From Pseudomonas sp. IAC-BECa141 (GTDB taxonomy: Bacteria; Pseudomonadota; Gammaproteobacteria; Pseudomonadales; Pseudomonadaceae), in contig NZ_CP065410.1 in NCBI RefSeq assembly GCF_020544405.1, positions 5,981,501 to 6,045,500 on the forward strand: DNA of 64,000 bases. Reading direction: 5' to 3'. Below the pieces are notes generated by a model that was given only the letters and a program-made list of their open reading frames with translations, did no database searches and was not told where the DNA came from. The position numbers were made by a program, and so were the translations under genes. Shown one piece after another: positions 19,717 to 28,799 of this stretch. Position 1 is the first letter of the stretch. Each line of letters begins with the position of its first letter.

Positions 19717-21639
19717 TTACTGCGCGGTGGCCTTCAGGCCCGTAAGCAACAACCGCTGAAACAGGTCTTCCTTCAGGCCTTCCGGGTGGGTCAGCTGCAT
19801 GCGCGCCAAATGCTCCGGATACAGCGAAGCCTGCGGCGCATCCAGCGCGGCCTTGCCCAGTTCCAGAATCTCGGTCAGCTTGAATTTGCTCTTGAGCCAG
19901 TTCAGCGCCCGTAACAGATCCTTCTCGACCTCAGTGAAATCACAGCCCAGCGGATATTCCGGAAACAGGTTCGGATGCCGTGCGGCAATCGCCTGCAAGC
20001 GTTGTGGGGTGTTGTCGGTAAAGCGCGGATCGAGACGGAAATCCTTCGGCAGCTTGCCGACCTTCTGCGCCTGTTCGATCAGGCCTTGCTGGAAGCGCGA
20101 GTCGCTGATGTTCAACAGCGCCTCGATCACCACCGCATCCGATTTGCCGCGCAGGTCGGCGATGCCGTACTCGGTGACCACGATGTCGCGCAGATGCCGT
20201 GGAATCGTGCAGTGGCCGTACTCCCAGACAATGTTCGAACTTACATCGCCGCAGGACTCGCGCCAGCTGCGCAGCAGCAGAATCGACCGCGCATCGTGCA
20301 GCGCATGGCCCTGGGCAACGAAGTTGTACTGCCCGCCGACGCCGCTGAGCACCCGCCCGTCTTCCAGTTGATCCGCCACCCCGGCGCCCAGCAGGGTCAT
20401 GGTGAACACGGTGTTGATGAAGCGCGCATCGAGGCGTTGCAGGCGCTTGAGCTCTTCCTGACCATACAGCTCGTTGATGTAGCTGATACGGGTCATGTTG
20501 AATTCGAGGCGTTTGCTCAGCGGCAACTCGCGCAAGCGCTCATAGAAACTGCGCGGCCCGAGGAAGAAACCACCGTGAATCGACAAGCCGTCGGTTTGCG
20601 CCGCCTCGTCGAGAGTCCCGGCGTTGGCCTGCTCCTGAGTCTGCACATCCGGGTAGACCTTGCGCCGGATGATCCCGGCTTCGGCCAGCACCAGCAGGCC
20701 GTTGACGAACATTTCGCTGCAACCGTACAGGCCCTTGGCGAACGGTTCGATGCCGCCCTCGCGTTCGATTAACTGTGCCCACTGGCTGAGGTTCACATCG
20801 GCCAGCAAGTGCTTGTACGAGGCGTTGTCAGCCTGACGCGCCAGCAACGCAGCGGTCAGCGCATCGCCCATCGAACCGATGCCGATCTGCAAGGTGCCGC
20901 CATCGCGCACCAGGGTGCTGGCGTGCAGACCGATGAAGTGATCCTGAAACCCGACGGGCATGTTCGGCGTGGAAAACAGCGTGCTGCTGTCCTTTTCATC
21001 GATCAGCAGGTCGAAGGTGTCGATATCGATTTCGGCATCGCCCGGCATGTACGGCAACTCGGTGTGCACCTGGCCGACCAGCAGAATGGTCTCCCCCGCC
21101 GCCCGGCGTTTGGCGATCATCGGGAACAGGTCGAGGGTGATGTCCGGGTTGCAGCTCAGGCTCAGGCGATCGGGATGTTCGCTGCTGCTGGCGAGCAACT
21201 GCGCCACCAGGTTCAGGCCGGCGGCATTGATGTCGCGGGCCGCGTGGCTGTAGTTGCTGCTGACGTAATCCTGCTGGGCCGGCGCACTGTTTAGCAGGCT
21301 GCCGGGCTGCATGAAGAACTGTTCGATGCGAATGTTGGACGGCAGGCTGTCGCGGTGCAGGTCGGCGAGGAAGTCCAGCTCCGGGTAATCGCCAAACACC
21401 CGCTCGACGAAGGGTTCGATGAAGCGCTTCTGCAACCCGTCGCCCAATGCCGGACGGCCGAGGCACAGGGCGGTGTAGATCGTCAGTTGCCGTTCGGGCA
21501 AACCGGCGATGCGGCGGTACAGCGCGTTGACGAAGGGGTTGGGTTTGCCCAGCCCCAGCGGCAGGCCCATGTGGATATGCGCCGGCAACCGCGCCAGTAC
21601 GTCGTCCACTGCCTGTTCGATCGAACACAACTGCACCAT
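19717..21639 (-). CDS. Acetyl-CoA hydrolase/transferase family protein
   Basis: This 640-residue protein belongs to the family-I CoA-transferase-like acetyl-CoA hydrolase/transferase group. A conserved C-terminal region includes GVGGQYNFVAQ and IVWEYGHCTIPRHLRDIVVTEYGIADLRG. The N-terminal part includes HMGLPLGLGKPN. It is longer than simple family members (about 500 residues) because of a C-terminal extension after residue 540. The acyl-CoA substrate is not evident. GGAGG precedes the ATG at 21639, which supports it over the longer frame. It probably has its own promoter; a terminator at 21734 separates it from the upstream cytochrome gene. Confidence 0.88.
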   Translation of the reverse strand: MVQLCSIEQAVDDVLARLPAHIHMGLPLGLGKPNPFVNALYRRIAGLPERQLTIYTALCLGRPALGDGLQKRFIEPFVERVFGDYPELDFLADLHRDSLPSNIRIEQFFMQPGSLLNSAPAQQDYVSSNYSHAARDINAAGLNLVAQLLASSSEHPDRLSLSCNPDITLDLFPMIAKRRAAGETILLVGQVHTELPYMPGDAEIDIDTFDLLIDEKDSSTLFSTPNMPVGFQDHFIGLHASTLVRDGGTLQIGIGSMGDALTAALLARQADNASYKHLLADVNLSQWAQLIEREGGIEPFAKGLYGCSEMFVNGLLVLAEAGIIRRKVYPDVQTQEQANAGTLDEAAQTDGLSIHGGFFLGPRSFYERLRELPLSKRLEFNMTRISYINELYGQEELKRLQRLDARFINTVFTMTLLGAGVADQLEDGRVLSGVGGQYNFVAQGHALHDARSILLLRSWRESCGDVSSNIVWEYGHCTIPRHLRDIVVTEYGIADLRGKSDAVVIEALLNISDSRFQQGLIEQAQKVGKLPKDFRLDPRFTDNTPQRLQAIAARHPNLFPEYPLGCDFTEVEKDLLRALNWLKSKFKLTEILELGKAALDAPQASLYPEHLARMQLTHPEGLKEDLFQRLLLTGLKATAQ

Positions 21640-21733
21640 CTGAAGCCTCCTGCCCGTTCCGTGAATAGAGGTACGACCGAGATTGCCGGTTGTTTGCTGC
21701 AAAGAACAGCCTCAGGCCCAAATCGCGCGTACA

Positions 21734-21761
21734 AAAAAACCGTCCGAAGACGGTTTTTTTC
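21734..21761 (-). terminator. Intrinsic terminator downstream of the cytochrome c5 gene
   Basis: A stem ACCGTC/GACGGT with a CGAA tetraloop is flanked by A7 and T7 runs. It is symmetric, so it could work in both directions, but the minus-strand cytochrome gene ends 15 nt away. Confidence 0.88.
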
Positions 21762-21775
21762 GTCGAAAGCGCGGC

Positions 21776-22204
21776 TTATTTCAGGCCGGACATCTTCTGG
21801 ATCGCGCCCTTCAGCTCTTCATCGGAGCAGTCGGCGCAGGTGCCTTTCGGTGGCATGGAGTTGATGCCGGTGATGGCCTTGGCCAGGATGCCGTCGAGGC
21901 CGCCCTGGTGATCGGCGCGCTCTTTCCAGGCCGCGGTGTCACCGATTTTCGGTGCGCCCAACAGGCCGGAGCCGTGGCAAGCGTTGCAATGTTTGGCAAT
22001 CACTTCGTCCGGCGTCTTGGCACCGCCACCGCCGCCTGCCGAAGCAGCGACTTCCATCCCCTTGCACTCTTGCCCTTGAACACACACCTGGCCGACCGGC
22101 TCGAGGCGTTTGGCAATGTCGTCATTCGTCGCAGCTTGAGCGCTGACAGCCCAGAGGGCCAGTACGGTTGCTGGTGCAGCCAGCATTTTCATAATTAGGT
22201 TCAC
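21776..22204 (-). CDS. Cytochrome c5 family protein
   Basis: This secreted monoheme c-type cytochrome has up to 142 residues, a signal peptide ending near VSAQA, a Gly-rich linker (ASAGGGGGAK), the heme motif CNACH (near residue 73) and the axial Met in NSMPPKG. The additional CADC pair near the C-terminus is typical of cytochrome c5. It is likely a periplasmic or membrane-associated electron carrier. The start is GTG at 22204 with GAGGGTG upstream; the ATG at 22192 is a good alternative giving MKMLAAPATV. Confidence 0.88.
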   Translation of the reverse strand: MNLIMKMLAAPATVLALWAVSAQAATNDDIAKRLEPVGQVCVQGQECKGMEVAASAGGGGGAKTPDEVIAKHCNACHGSGLLGAPKIGDTAAWKERADHQGGLDGILAKAITGINSMPPKGTCADCSDEELKGAIQKMSGLK

Positions 22205-22373
22205 GCGTTCACCCTCAATGGTGGCTATTCACGCCTGCGGCCACGGTTCGCAGGCGGGCGCAAGTATAGCGGTTAGCCCGCTTCACTGAAACAACCCCAA
22301 AGTCGAAGGGGTTATATCGCGCTGTGGAACAACGGTTCGGGTGCCTTCGCCGTGTGGCCTGGCGCCTCTTTGT

Positions 22374-22922
22374 TTAAAAATTCGCCGGCGTGGCTGCGCT
22401 GATTAGTCGCGCCGGCGCATCGAACGGATTACGGAAACGATGCGGCTTGGTACTTTCAAAGTAGTAGCTGTCGCCGGCTTCGAGGATAAAAGTTTCAAGA
22501 CCCACCACCAGCTCCAGGCGCCCTTCCACCAGAATCCCGGTTTCCTCGCCTTCGTGGGTGAGCATTTCCTCGCCGGTATCGGCGCCCGGCGGATAGATTT
22601 CATTGAGGAACGCGATGGCCCGGCTCGGGTGCGCGCGACCGACCAGTTTCATGGTCACGGCGCCGTCGGAAATGTCGATCAGCTCGTTGGCCTTGTAGAC
22701 GATCTGAGTCGGTTTTTCCTGCAGGATCTCTTCGGAAAAGAACTCGACCATGGACATGGGAATCCCGCCCAGAACTTTCCTCAGCGAACTGATCGAAGGG
22801 CTGACGCTGTTCTTTTCGATCATCGAAATGGTGCTGTTGGTGACGCCCGCGCGCTTGGCGAGTTCACGCTGGGACAGTCCTTTGAGCTTGCGGATCGATT
22901 GCAGTCGTTCACCGACGTCCAA
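22374..22922 (-). CDS. pauR: XRE-cupin repressor of polyamine catabolism, PauR/PuuR-like
   Basis: This 182-residue regulator has an N-terminal XRE helix-turn-helix (LQSIRKLKGLSQRELAKRAGVTNSTISMIEK, residues 7-37) and a C-terminal cupin (about 105-175, HEGEETGILVEG ... AGDSYYFESTKPHRF). The architecture and position upstream of dadX match P. aeruginosa PauR, which represses polyamine catabolic genes until putrescine or cadaverine binds. The window also contains a PuuB/PauB-like oxidase and PauC, plausible targets. The identification uses synteny as well as sequence. Confidence 0.85.
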   Translation of the reverse strand: MDVGERLQSIRKLKGLSQRELAKRAGVTNSTISMIEKNSVSPSISSLRKVLGGIPMSMVEFFSEEILQEKPTQIVYKANELIDISDGAVTMKLVGRAHPSRAIAFLNEIYPPGADTGEEMLTHEGEETGILVEGRLELVVGLETFILEAGDSYYFESTKPHRFRNPFDAPARLISAATPANF

Positions 22923-23010
22923 GGCGGGAGCCTCCTGATGCTGTAGAAATATTGAGCGTTATCATGGCGACAGCGTTCAGTATTTACAACACTTGGGCCC
23001 CGCTTGCGCT

Positions 23011-24084
23011 TTAACCCTCGGAATAGAGCCTTGGCACCCGACGCAGGTTGCAGAAGATCTGGTACGGAATGGTGTCCGCCCACTTCGCCACGTCGCTGGC
23101 GAGGATGTTTTTGCCCCACAGCTCGACAGTCGAACCGAGGCCGGCTTGCGGCACGTCGGTCAGGTCGATGCACAGCATGTCCATCGACACCCGGCCAAGA
23201 ATGCGGCTGCGCTGGCCGGCCACCAGCACCGGCGTGCCGGTCGGCGCCTGACGCGGATAACCGTCGGCGTAACCCATGGCAACCACGCCGATGCGCATCG
23301 GTTTGTCGGTGATGAATTTGGCGCCGTAGCCCACCGGCTCGCCGGCCGGCAGTTCGCGCACGCTGATGACTTTCGACTCCAGCGTCATCACCGGTTGCAG
23401 ACGCTCGGCCACGGCGCTGGCTTCTTCGAACGGGGTGGCGCCGTAGAGCATGATGCCCGGGCGCACCCAGTCGCTGTGAATCTGCGGCCAGCCCAGCACC
23501 GCCGGCGAGTTGCGCAGGCTGACTTCAGCCGCCAGGCCCTGACGTGCCGCTTCGAACACCGCAACCTGATCGGCGCTGCTCTGCTCGTGCAGCTCATCGG
23601 CCCGGGCGAAGTGGCTCATCAGCACGACTTTCGCCACCTTGCCGCTGGCCAGCAAACGCTGGTAAGCCGCCGGGTAATCCTTCGGATGCAGGCCGACACG
23701 GTGCATGCCCGAATCAAGCTTCAGCCACACGGTGATCGGTTTGCTCAATGCCGCCTGCTCGATTGCTTCGAGCTGCCACAGCGAATGCACCACGCACCAG
23801 AAATCGTGCTCGACGATCAGCGCCAGTTCGTCCGCCTCGAAAAAGCCTTCGAGCAACAGCACCGGTGCACGAATCCCGGCAGTTCGCAGCTCCAGCGCTT
23901 CTTCGATGCACGCCACCGCGAAGCCGTCCGCTTCAGCCTCCAGCGCCTGGGCGCAACGCACTGCGCCATGGCCGTAGGCATCGGCCTTGATCACCGCCAG
24001 TGCCTTGGCACCGGTGACTTCACGGGCGATACGGTAGTTGTGACGCAGGGCTTGAAGGTCGATCAGGGCACGGGCAGGACGCAT
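23011..24084 (-). CDS. dadX: Catabolic alanine racemase
   Basis: This PLP-dependent racemase converts L-alanine to D-alanine for oxidation by DadA. With the start [10 protein letters not shown] at 24084 it has 357 residues, the length of Pseudomonas DadX. Upstream in-frame ATG at 24108 is possible. The PLP lysine is visible in [11 protein letters not shown] (about residue 33), the catalytic tyrosine in VGYGAKF and the dimer/substrate segment in [13 protein letters not shown]. It is the third gene of the dadA-RidA-dadX operon and probably induced through DadR when alanine is abundant. Confidence 0.94.
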   Translation of the reverse strand: MRPARALIDLQALRHNYRIAREVTGAKALAVIKADAYGHGAVRCAQALEAEADGFAVACIEEALELRTAGIRAPVLLLEGFFEADELALIVEHDFWCVVHSLWQLEAIEQAALSKPITVWLKLDSGMHRVGLHPKDYPAAYQRLLASGKVAKVVLMSHFARADELHEQSSADQVAVFEAARQGLAAEVSLRNSPAVLGWPQIHSDWVRPGIMLYGATPFEEASAVAERLQPVMTLESKVISVRELPAGEPVGYGAKFITDKPMRIGVVAMGYADGYPRQAPTGTPVLVAGQRSRILGRVSMDMLCIDLTDVPQAGLGSTVELWGKNILASDVAKWADTIPYQIFCNLRRVPRLYSEG

Positions 24085-24179
24085 GGCAGCAGACTTCTTG
24101 GCGGTCATGGAAATAAAAACCGGCGCTGGCTGACGGCGTGAACCGCCAACAGCACCGGGAGAGGGATCTTTACAACGGG

Positions 24180-24533
24180 TTACGGTAATGCAGCGACGAT
24201 GGAGATCTCGACCAGGATGTTCGGCTTGGCCATCTTCGCTTCCACCGTGGCGCGGGCCGGGGCGGCTCCCTTGGGCAGCCACTGGTCCCACACCGAGTTC
24301 ATGGCGGCAAAGTGCGCTTCAATGTCCTTCAGGTAGATCGTCGCCGACAGCAGATGCTGCTTGTCGGTGCCGGCCAGATCGAGCAGACGCTCGATGTTGG
24401 CGAGTACGTCGCGGGTCTGCTGTTCGACACCGGCATTGAAGTCATCGCCGACCTGCCCGGACAAATACACCGTACCGTTGTGGCTGACGATCTGACTCAT
24501 GCGCTCATTGGTGAGCTGGCGCTGGATTGCCAT
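24180..24533 (-). CDS. RidA family protein in the dad operon
   Basis: This 117-residue YjgF/YER057c/UK114 family protein contains VYLSGQVG and the conserved terminal [20 protein letters not shown] with the catalytic arginine. RidA proteins hydrolyse reactive enamine/imine intermediates; here the likely source is the imine released by D-amino acid oxidation. The start [14 protein letters not shown] at 24533 overlaps the dadA 3' end by 29 nt, which suggests coupled translation. It is distinct from the canonical ridA at 62465. Confidence 0.9.
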   Translation of the reverse strand: MAIQRQLTNERMSQIVSHNGTVYLSGQVGDDFNAGVEQQTRDVLANIERLLDLAGTDKQHLLSATIYLKDIEAHFAAMNSVWDQWLPKGAAPARATVEAKMAKPNILVEISIVAALP

Positions 24534-25809
24534 GCTTCGCGGACTCCTGGGTGGTGTTGCCATAACGGGAAATATCGAGGCCTTCGGCGCTAATTTGAGG
24601 TTTTTTCTTCGCCATCAGGTCGGCCAGCAAGCGACCGGAGCCGCACGCCATGGTCCAGCCGAGGGTGCCGTGACCGGTGTTCAGGAACAGGTTCTTGAAC
24701 GGGGTGGCACCGACGATCGGTGTGCCATCCGGGGTGGTTGGGCGCAGGCCGGTCCAGAAACTCGCTTCGGCCAGATTGCCGCCCCGAGGATAAAGGTCGT
24801 TGACGATCATCTCCAGGGTTTCGCGCCGGCGCGGGTTCAGCGACAGGTCAAAACCGGCGATCTCCGCCATGCCGCCGACGCGGATGCGTTTGTCGAAACG
24901 GGTGATCGCGACCTTGTAGGTCTCGTCGAGAATGGTCGACGTCGGGGCCATGTCCGGATTGGTGATCGGCACGGTCAGCGAGTAGCCCTTCAACGGATAC
25001 ACCGGGGCCTTGATACCCAGCGGCTTGAGCAGTTGCGGCGAGTAACTGCCGAGGGCGAGTACGTAGCGGTCAGCGGTTTCCAGCTTGCCGTCGATCCACA
25101 CGCCGTTGATGCGGTCGCCGGCGAAGTCGAGGCGCTGGATGTCCTGACCGAAACGGAATTCCACACCCAGTCTGGTGGCCATTTCGGCGAGGCGAGTGGT
25201 GAAGATCTGGCAGTCACCGGTCTGGTCGTTCGGCAGGCGCAGGGCACCGGCGAGGATGTCGGTGACACCCGCCAGAGCCGGTTCGACGCGGGCAATGCCG
25301 GCGCGGTCGAGCACTTCAAACGGCACGCCGGACTCTTTCAATACGGCGATGTCCTTGGCGGCGTTATCCAGTTGCGCCTGGGTGCGGAACAATTGAGTCG
25401 TACCGAGGCTGCGGCCTTCGTAGGCGATGCCGGTCTCGGCGCGCAATTCGTCGAGGCAGTCACGGCTGTACTCGGACAGGCGGACCATGCGCTCCTTGTT
25501 CACCGCGTAACGGTTGGCGGTGCAGTTACGCAGCATCTGCGCCATCCACAAGTATTGGTCGATGTCGGCAGTGGCCTTGATCGCCAGCGGCGCGTGACGT
25601 TGCAGCAGCCACTTGATGGCCTTGAGGGGCACGCCCGGCGCAGCCCACGGCGAGGCGTAGCCCGGCGAGACCTGGCCTGCGTTGGCGAAACTGGTCTCCA
25701 TGGCCGCGGCGGGCTGCCGGTCGACCACCACCACTTCAAACCCGGCACGGGCCAGATAGTAAGCACTGGCGGTACCGATGACGCCGCTACCCAAGACCAT
25801 AACGCGCAT
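24505..25809 (-). CDS. dadA: D-amino acid dehydrogenase small subunit
   Basis: This membrane-associated FAD enzyme oxidises D-alanine and other D-amino acids to 2-oxo acids and ammonia, passing electrons to the respiratory chain. The 434-residue protein opens with the FAD dinucleotide motif [21 protein letters not shown]-terminal conserved segments include [17 protein letters not shown] and [16 protein letters not shown]. It is the first gene of the operon and divergent from dadR. The shared 154-bp control region contains inverted repeats. Confidence 0.96.
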   Translation of the reverse strand: MRVMVLGSGVIGTASAYYLARAGFEVVVVDRQPAAAMETSFANAGQVSPGYASPWAAPGVPLKAIKWLLQRHAPLAIKATADIDQYLWMAQMLRNCTANRYAVNKERMVRLSEYSRDCLDELRAETGIAYEGRSLGTTQLFRTQAQLDNAAKDIAVLKESGVPFEVLDRAGIARVEPALAGVTDILAGALRLPNDQTGDCQIFTTRLAEMATRLGVEFRFGQDIQRLDFAGDRINGVWIDGKLETADRYVLALGSYSPQLLKPLGIKAPVYPLKGYSLTVPITNPDMAPTSTILDETYKVAITRFDKRIRVGGMAEIAGFDLSLNPRRRETLEMIVNDLYPRGGNLAEASFWTGLRPTTPDGTPIVGATPFKNLFLNTGHGTLGWTMACGSGRLLADLMAKKKPQISAEGLDISRYGNTTQESAKHGNPAPAHQ

Positions 25810-25885
25810 TTTTGTATCCCTCTCGCGGCGTGCCGCGTACGTCTGTTGTTAGAGCAATGATGCGCGCAGTGTAAAAAAGATTCGC

Positions 25886-25921
25886 CAGTGCTTTTCACTG
25901 TATAAGCGCCTATATTTGGCG
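25886..25921. promoter_or_regulatory. Inverted repeats in the dadA-dadR divergent promoter region
   Basis: CAGTG-N5-CACTG (25886-25900) and CGCC-N7-GGCG (25907-25921) lie in the 154-bp gap between the divergent dadA and dadR starts, within an AT-richer tract. They are candidate Lrp/DadR contact sites, judged only from position and dyad symmetry. Confidence 0.35.
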
Positions 25922-25963
25922 ACAATTCTCGGCAAAAACCCTTTTCACGGAGGCGCATCCCCT

Positions 25964-26452
25964 ATGCGTACCAACACTCAGACCAAACGTGAGCTGGACA
26001 AGATCGACCGCAACATCTTGCGGATTCTGCAGGCGGACGGGCGGATTTCATTCACCGAACTGGGTGAGAAGGTCGGGCTCTCCACCACGCCGTGTACCGA
26101 GCGGGTGCGGCGCCTGGAGCGTGAGGGAATCATCATGGGCTACAACGCCCGCCTCAATCCGCAGCACTTGAAGGGTAGCCTGCTGGTGTTCGTCGAGATC
26201 AGCCTCGACTACAAATCCGGCGATACTTTCGAAGAGTTCCGACGTGCGGTGCTGAAATTGCCCCACGTGCTGGAATGCCATCTGGTGTCAGGGGATTTCG
26301 ACTATCTGGTGAAGGCGCGGATTTCCGAGATGGCCTCGTACCGCAAGCTGCTGGGCGACATCCTGCTGAAGCTGCCGCACGTGCGCGAATCCAAGAGCTA
26401 CATCGTGATGGAAGAAGTGAAAGAGAGCCTGAGCCTGCCGATTCCGGACTGA
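25964..26452 (+). CDS. dadR: Lrp family transcriptional regulator DadR
   Basis: This 162-residue Lrp/AsnC regulator has an N-terminal HTH (DRNILRILQADGRISFTELGEKVGLSTTPCTERVRRLE) and a C-terminal RAM/AsnC ligand domain (ECHLVSGDFDYLVKARI). In pseudomonads the Lrp homologue next to dadA activates the dad operon in response to alanine. The start at 25964 is preceded by GGAGG at optimal spacing; the longer frame from 25916 was rejected. Its divergent arrangement with dadA supports the role. Confidence 0.92.
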   Translation: MRTNTQTKRELDKIDRNILRILQADGRISFTELGEKVGLSTTPCTERVRRLEREGIIMGYNARLNPQHLKGSLLVFVEISLDYKSGDTFEEFRRAVLKLPHVLECHLVSGDFDYLVKARISEMASYRKLLGDILLKLPHVRESKSYIVMEEVKESLSLPIPD

Positions 26453-26456
26453 ACGC

Positions 26457-26810
26457 TCAGACCAGCACCTGTCGGTTTTCCGCCATGTACTCGAACACCT
26501 GCTTCTCGACCCTTGGGTGAATCAGCTCCACCGGCCGCCGGCCGTTGGGGCACGGCAAGGTCTGGGTCGTTCCGAACAACCGACAGATCAACGGCCGCTC
26601 GTCATACACCGTGCAGCCATTCGGCCCCAGGTGCACACAGTTGAGTGCTTCCATGGCCGCGTCCTGCTCGGCGCGCGTCTTGCGCGGGAGGCGGGACATT
26701 TCCTCGGGTGAGGTGGTCACCGGCCCGCAACAGTCATGGCAGCCTGGCACGCACTCGAACGTGGGAATCTGCTGACGCAGGGTGCGGATTTTCTGACTGT
26801 TGCAGCTCAT
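26457..26810 (-). CDS. YkgJ family cysteine cluster protein
   Basis: This 117-residue protein has the CxxxCxxCC zinc/iron cluster pattern typical of the YkgJ/UPF0153 family (CVPGCHDCC near residue 20, then CVHLGPNGCTVYDERPLICRLFG). The biochemical role is unknown; the cysteines probably bind a metal. MSCNSQKIRT at 26810 is the best start, and the long upstream extension lacks family similarity. It is convergent with dadR, with only 4 nt between stops, and divergent from the pauB-like gene. Confidence 0.85.
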   Translation of the reverse strand: MSCNSQKIRTLRQQIPTFECVPGCHDCCGPVTTSPEEMSRLPRKTRAEQDAAMEALNCVHLGPNGCTVYDERPLICRLFGTTQTLPCPNGRRPVELIHPRVEKQVFEYMAENRQVLV

Positions 26811-26955
26811 TGCAGCATTAACCGGAGCGAAATAGGCGGCAATTGTGCCGCAAAACCCGTGTTCCAGACACCACGGGCCGACCAATGTTGCCCGGCCTCG
26901 GGCCTGCGGCTTATGCTCCGTCAAATTTTCTCGACACCCGCTCAGGATGACGCCC

Positions 26956-28266
26956 ATGAATGCCCGCGCCCAAGCCACCGCGAGCCAGCACCACGTTGCC
27001 TCTTACTACGCCGCCAGCAGCCTGCCGCAACCCGACCATCCGGTGCTGCAAGGTGAACTGATCGCCGACGTGTGCGTGGTCGGTGGCGGTTTCTCCGGGC
27101 TGAACACCGCGCTGGAATTGGCTGAACGGGGCTTGAGCGTGGTGCTGCTGGAAGCGCACCGGATCGGCTGGGGCGCCAGCGGTCGCAACGGCGGGCAACT
27201 GATTCGCGGGGTCGGTCATGGCCTCGATCAGTTCGCCAACGTGATCGGCGCCGACGGCGTGCGGCAGATGAAACTCATGGGCCTGGAAGCGGTGGAAATC
27301 GTCCGCCGGCGCGTCGAGAAATTTCAGATCCCTTGCGACCTGACCTGGGGTTACTGCGACCTCGCCAACAAACCCTCCGACCTGGAAGGTTTTGCCGAAG
27401 ACGCCGAAGAGTTGCGCAGCCTCGGTTATCGCCATGAAACACGTCTGCTGCAGGCGAACGAGATGCACACCGTGGTCGGCTCCAGACGCTACGTCGGCGG
27501 CCTGATCGACATGGGTTCCGGTCATTTGCACCCGCTGAACCTGGCACTCGGCGAAGCCGCCGCGGCGCAGCAAGCGGGGGTGAAGCTGTTCGAGCAATCG
27601 GCGGTGACCCGCATCGATTACGGCCCCGAAGTCCGCGTGCACACCGCGCAAGGCTCGGTACGGGCGAAAACCCTGGTACTCGGCTGCAATGCCTATCTCA
27701 ACAATCTGAATCCACAACTCAGCGGCAAGGTGCTGCCGGCCGGCAGCTACATCATCGCCACCGAACCGCTGAGCGAGGAGCAGGCCCACAACCTGCTGCC
27801 GCAGAACATGGCGGTCTGCGACCAGCGAGTGGCGCTCGACTACTACCGGCTCTCGGCGGACCGGCGCCTGCTGTTCGGCGGCGCGTGCCATTACTCCGGG
27901 CGTGACCCGAAGGATATCGGCGCGTACATGCGGCCGAAGATGCTCGAAGTCTTTCCGCAACTGGCCTCGGTGAAGATCGATTATCAGTGGGGCGGGATGA
28001 TCGGCATCGGCGCCAACCGTCTGCCGCAGATTGGCCGGCTCGCCGACCAGCCGAATGTGTATTACGCCCAGGCCTATTCCGGTCACGGCGTGAATGCCAC
28101 GCACCTGGCGGGCAAGCTGCTGGCCGAGGCCATCAGCGGCCAGCACGGCGGTGGCTTCGACCTGTTCGCCAAAGTGCCACACATCACCTTCCCCGGCGGC
28201 AAGCATCTTCGTTCGCCGCTGCTGGCGTTGGGGATGTTGTGGCATCGATTGAAAGAGTTGGTGTGA
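26956..28266 (+). CDS. pauB: FAD-dependent oxidoreductase, gamma-glutamylputrescine oxidase-like (PuuB/PauB)
   Basis: This 436-residue DAO-family flavoenzyme has the FAD motif VCVVGGGFSGLNTALELAERG at residues 38-58 and a substrate region WGASGRNGGQLIRG. Its C-terminal segment YYAQAYSGHGVNATHLAGKLL is typical of PuuB-like enzymes. These oxidise gamma-glutamyl-polyamines to the aldehyde, which PauC then oxidises; pauC is at 42608 in this window. P. aeruginosa has several PauB paralogues, so the exact substrate is uncertain. The ATG at 26956 has AGGA 8 nt upstream; 26947 is a possible but badly spaced alternative. Confidence 0.85.
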   Translation: MNARAQATASQHHVASYYAASSLPQPDHPVLQGELIADVCVVGGGFSGLNTALELAERGLSVVLLEAHRIGWGASGRNGGQLIRGVGHGLDQFANVIGADGVRQMKLMGLEAVEIVRRRVEKFQIPCDLTWGYCDLANKPSDLEGFAEDAEELRSLGYRHETRLLQANEMHTVVGSRRYVGGLIDMGSGHLHPLNLALGEAAAAQQAGVKLFEQSAVTRIDYGPEVRVHTAQGSVRAKTLVLGCNAYLNNLNPQLSGKVLPAGSYIIATEPLSEEQAHNLLPQNMAVCDQRVALDYYRLSADRRLLFGGACHYSGRDPKDIGAYMRPKMLEVFPQLASVKIDYQWGGMIGIGANRLPQIGRLADQPNVYYAQAYSGHGVNATHLAGKLLAEAISGQHGGGFDLFAKVPHITFPGGKHLRSPLLALGMLWHRLKELV

Positions 28267-28371
28267 GATCGTTCCCACGCTCCTGCGTGGGAATGCATCC
28301 AGTGACGCTCTGCGTCACAGCGGACGCGGAGCGTCCGGGGCGGCGTTCCCACGCAGAGCGTGGGAACGATC
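28267..28371. repeat. Complex REP/BIME with nested hairpins
   Basis: The outer arms GATCGTTCCCACGCTC (28267-28282) and GAGCGTGGGAACGATC (28356-28371) are perfect reverse complements. Inside lie smaller hairpins GTGACGC/GCGTCAC and GGACGC/GCGTCC. It follows the pauB-like stop directly and separates it from the convergent DUF1127 gene. Confidence 0.88.
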
Positions 28372-28374
28372 CCT

Positions 28375-28620
28375 CTAAATCCGCCAGAACGGCTTCAACC
28401 CCTCCTCCAGTGCCTGTTCGCGGGTCAGCCCGATATCCTTGAGCTGTTCCGGCGTCAGGCGCAGCAACGCCTTGCGCGTGTGCAGACGATGCCAGAACAG
28501 ACCCCAGCGACTCAGGCCGGACGGTGCGTTGCGCAGGATCTCATTGCGCGCGTTGTCCTGTTGCCCAGCCTCCAGTTCCTGACTGTGTAACGTCAGCCGC
28601 ACATCGCTCAAGCCGTTCAT
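28375..28620 (-). CDS. DUF1127 domain protein
   Basis: This 81-residue protein ends with the DUF1127 (YjiS-like) signature: WHRLHTRKALLRLTPEQLKDIGLTREQALEEGLKPFW (residues 43-79). Short DUF1127 proteins in other proteobacteria bind RNA or affect phosphate and carbon metabolism; the role here is not known. AGGAG lies upstream of the ATG at 28620. It is divergent from the MocR regulator at 28800, and four TACAGAT-type half-sites lie in the gap, so it may be that regulator's target. Confidence 0.85.
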   Translation of the reverse strand: MNGLSDVRLTLHSQELEAGQQDNARNEILRNAPSGLSRWGLFWHRLHTRKALLRLTPEQLKDIGLTREQALEEGLKPFWRI

Positions 28621-28683
28621 TTTTGTCGCTCCTGTTTACTTGGGTAGCCAGAGATTCCATGATGCGCGGGCGAGCGAAAGCAT

Positions 28684-28764
28684 TACAGATTCAACACATC
28701 TGTATTATTTCCATACAGATTTGTTGTTCCCGAGACTGAATTGTCGATTTACGCCGCATCTGTA
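28684..28764. promoter_or_regulatory. Four ATCTGTA/TACAGAT half-sites, probable MocR operator
   Basis: The heptamer occurs at 28684-28690 (TACAGAT), 28698-28704 (ATCTGTA), 28714-28720 (TACAGAT) and 28758-28764 (ATCTGTA), in alternating orientation. The middle pair extends to a perfect 8-bp dyad (ATCTGTAT-N7-ATACAGAT). It lies between the divergent DUF1127 and MocR genes. MocR proteins often bind repeats of this kind in such gaps. Confidence 0.6.
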
Positions 28765-28799
28765 CTGGTTTTTCGAATCATCTGCATCGAGGCAGTGCC

